A stretch of DNA of 32,311 nucleotides from an uncultured Prevotellaceae bacterium (GTDB taxonomy: Bacteria; Bacteroidota; Bacteroidia; Bacteroidales; Bacteroidaceae), in NCBI GenBank assembly GCA_946185805.1, contig CAMHKU010000023.1, positions 1-32,311 on the forward strand, in the 5' to 3' direction. The translations under genes and the position numbers were made by a program. Every line of letters starts with the position of its first letter. The stretch's first letter is position 1. Positions 32,265 through 32,311 of the stretch are shown here, in pieces. The notes under the pieces were generated by a model. It saw only the letters and a program-made list of their open reading frames with translations, had not been told where the DNA came from and made no database searches.

Positions 32265-32311
32265 GTTGAAGGAGTTAGAAGGAGTTGTAGGGAGTTAGAA
32301 GGAGTTAGAAG
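32265..32311. repeat. 10-bp tandem array (GTTAGAAGGA) at the right edge
   Basis: GTTAGAAGGA units with minor variants (GTTGAAGGA, GTTGTAGGGA) run to the window edge. This is the reverse complement of the unit at 1671-1730. Confidence 0.9.

Overview
The window looks like the chromosome of a G+C-rich gut or rumen-type member of the Bacteroidales, most likely Prevotella sensu lato. The evidence is a SusC-type TonB-dependent receptor next to secreted pectinases, promoters of the Bacteroidetes form TTTG-N19/20-TAnnTTTG, the gene order trpBEGDCFA, short 'YNLxGQRV...GKK' C-terminal tails on secreted enzymes, and weak or absent Shine-Dalgarno sequences. No rRNA, tRNA, CRISPR array, transposase or phage gene was seen.

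Layout. (1) 1-14353, minus strand: part of a pectin-utilisation locus. A 1726-residue three-module hydrolase (GH28 + GH105 + an unassigned C-terminal module) is followed by two PL1-like pectate lyases, a CE8 pectin methylesterase, a terminator-like hairpin, and the 5' part of a susC gene that runs off the left edge. Together they would de-esterify pectin, cleave polygalacturonate, remove unsaturated ends and import oligosaccharides. (2) 14444-22110, minus strand: a complete tryptophan operon, trpB-E-G-D-C-F-A. It has a consensus promoter, an 18-codon leader peptide with three consecutive Trp codons, and a rho-independent attenuator. (3) 22219-25257, minus strand: xseB, a frameshifted xseA, and a secreted S8 peptidase. 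(4) 25308-27225, plus strand: a divergently transcribed MATE transporter and a YfcE-like phosphodiesterase. (5) 27302-32238, plus strand: rfbB, purT, an FdtA/QdtA-like ketoisomerase, a FemAB/GNAT-like acyltransferase and a DegT-family aminotransferase. Apart from purT these would make a dTDP-3-(acyl)amino-3,6-dideoxyhexose for a surface glycan.

The most unusual property of the window is its load of small repeats. Several kinds are present: 7-bp and 10-bp tandem arrays that fill intergenic gaps and supply start or stop codons of neighbouring genes; a 169-170 bp MITE-like palindrome present twice inside the trp operon with 8-bp flanking duplications; G/C-rich palindromes; and a 9-bp unit (CCCCAGAAG) expanded inside coding sequences. 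That 9-mer is read as Pro-Gln-Lys in the pectinase and as Ala-Pro-Glu in TrpE, which shows that the DNA unit, not the peptide, is what spreads. TrpF, TrpE, XseA, the pectinase and the DegT aminotransferase all carry in-frame repeat insertions. This in-frame repeat invasion is my best candidate for something under-described here. All of it was read by eye, without database searches.
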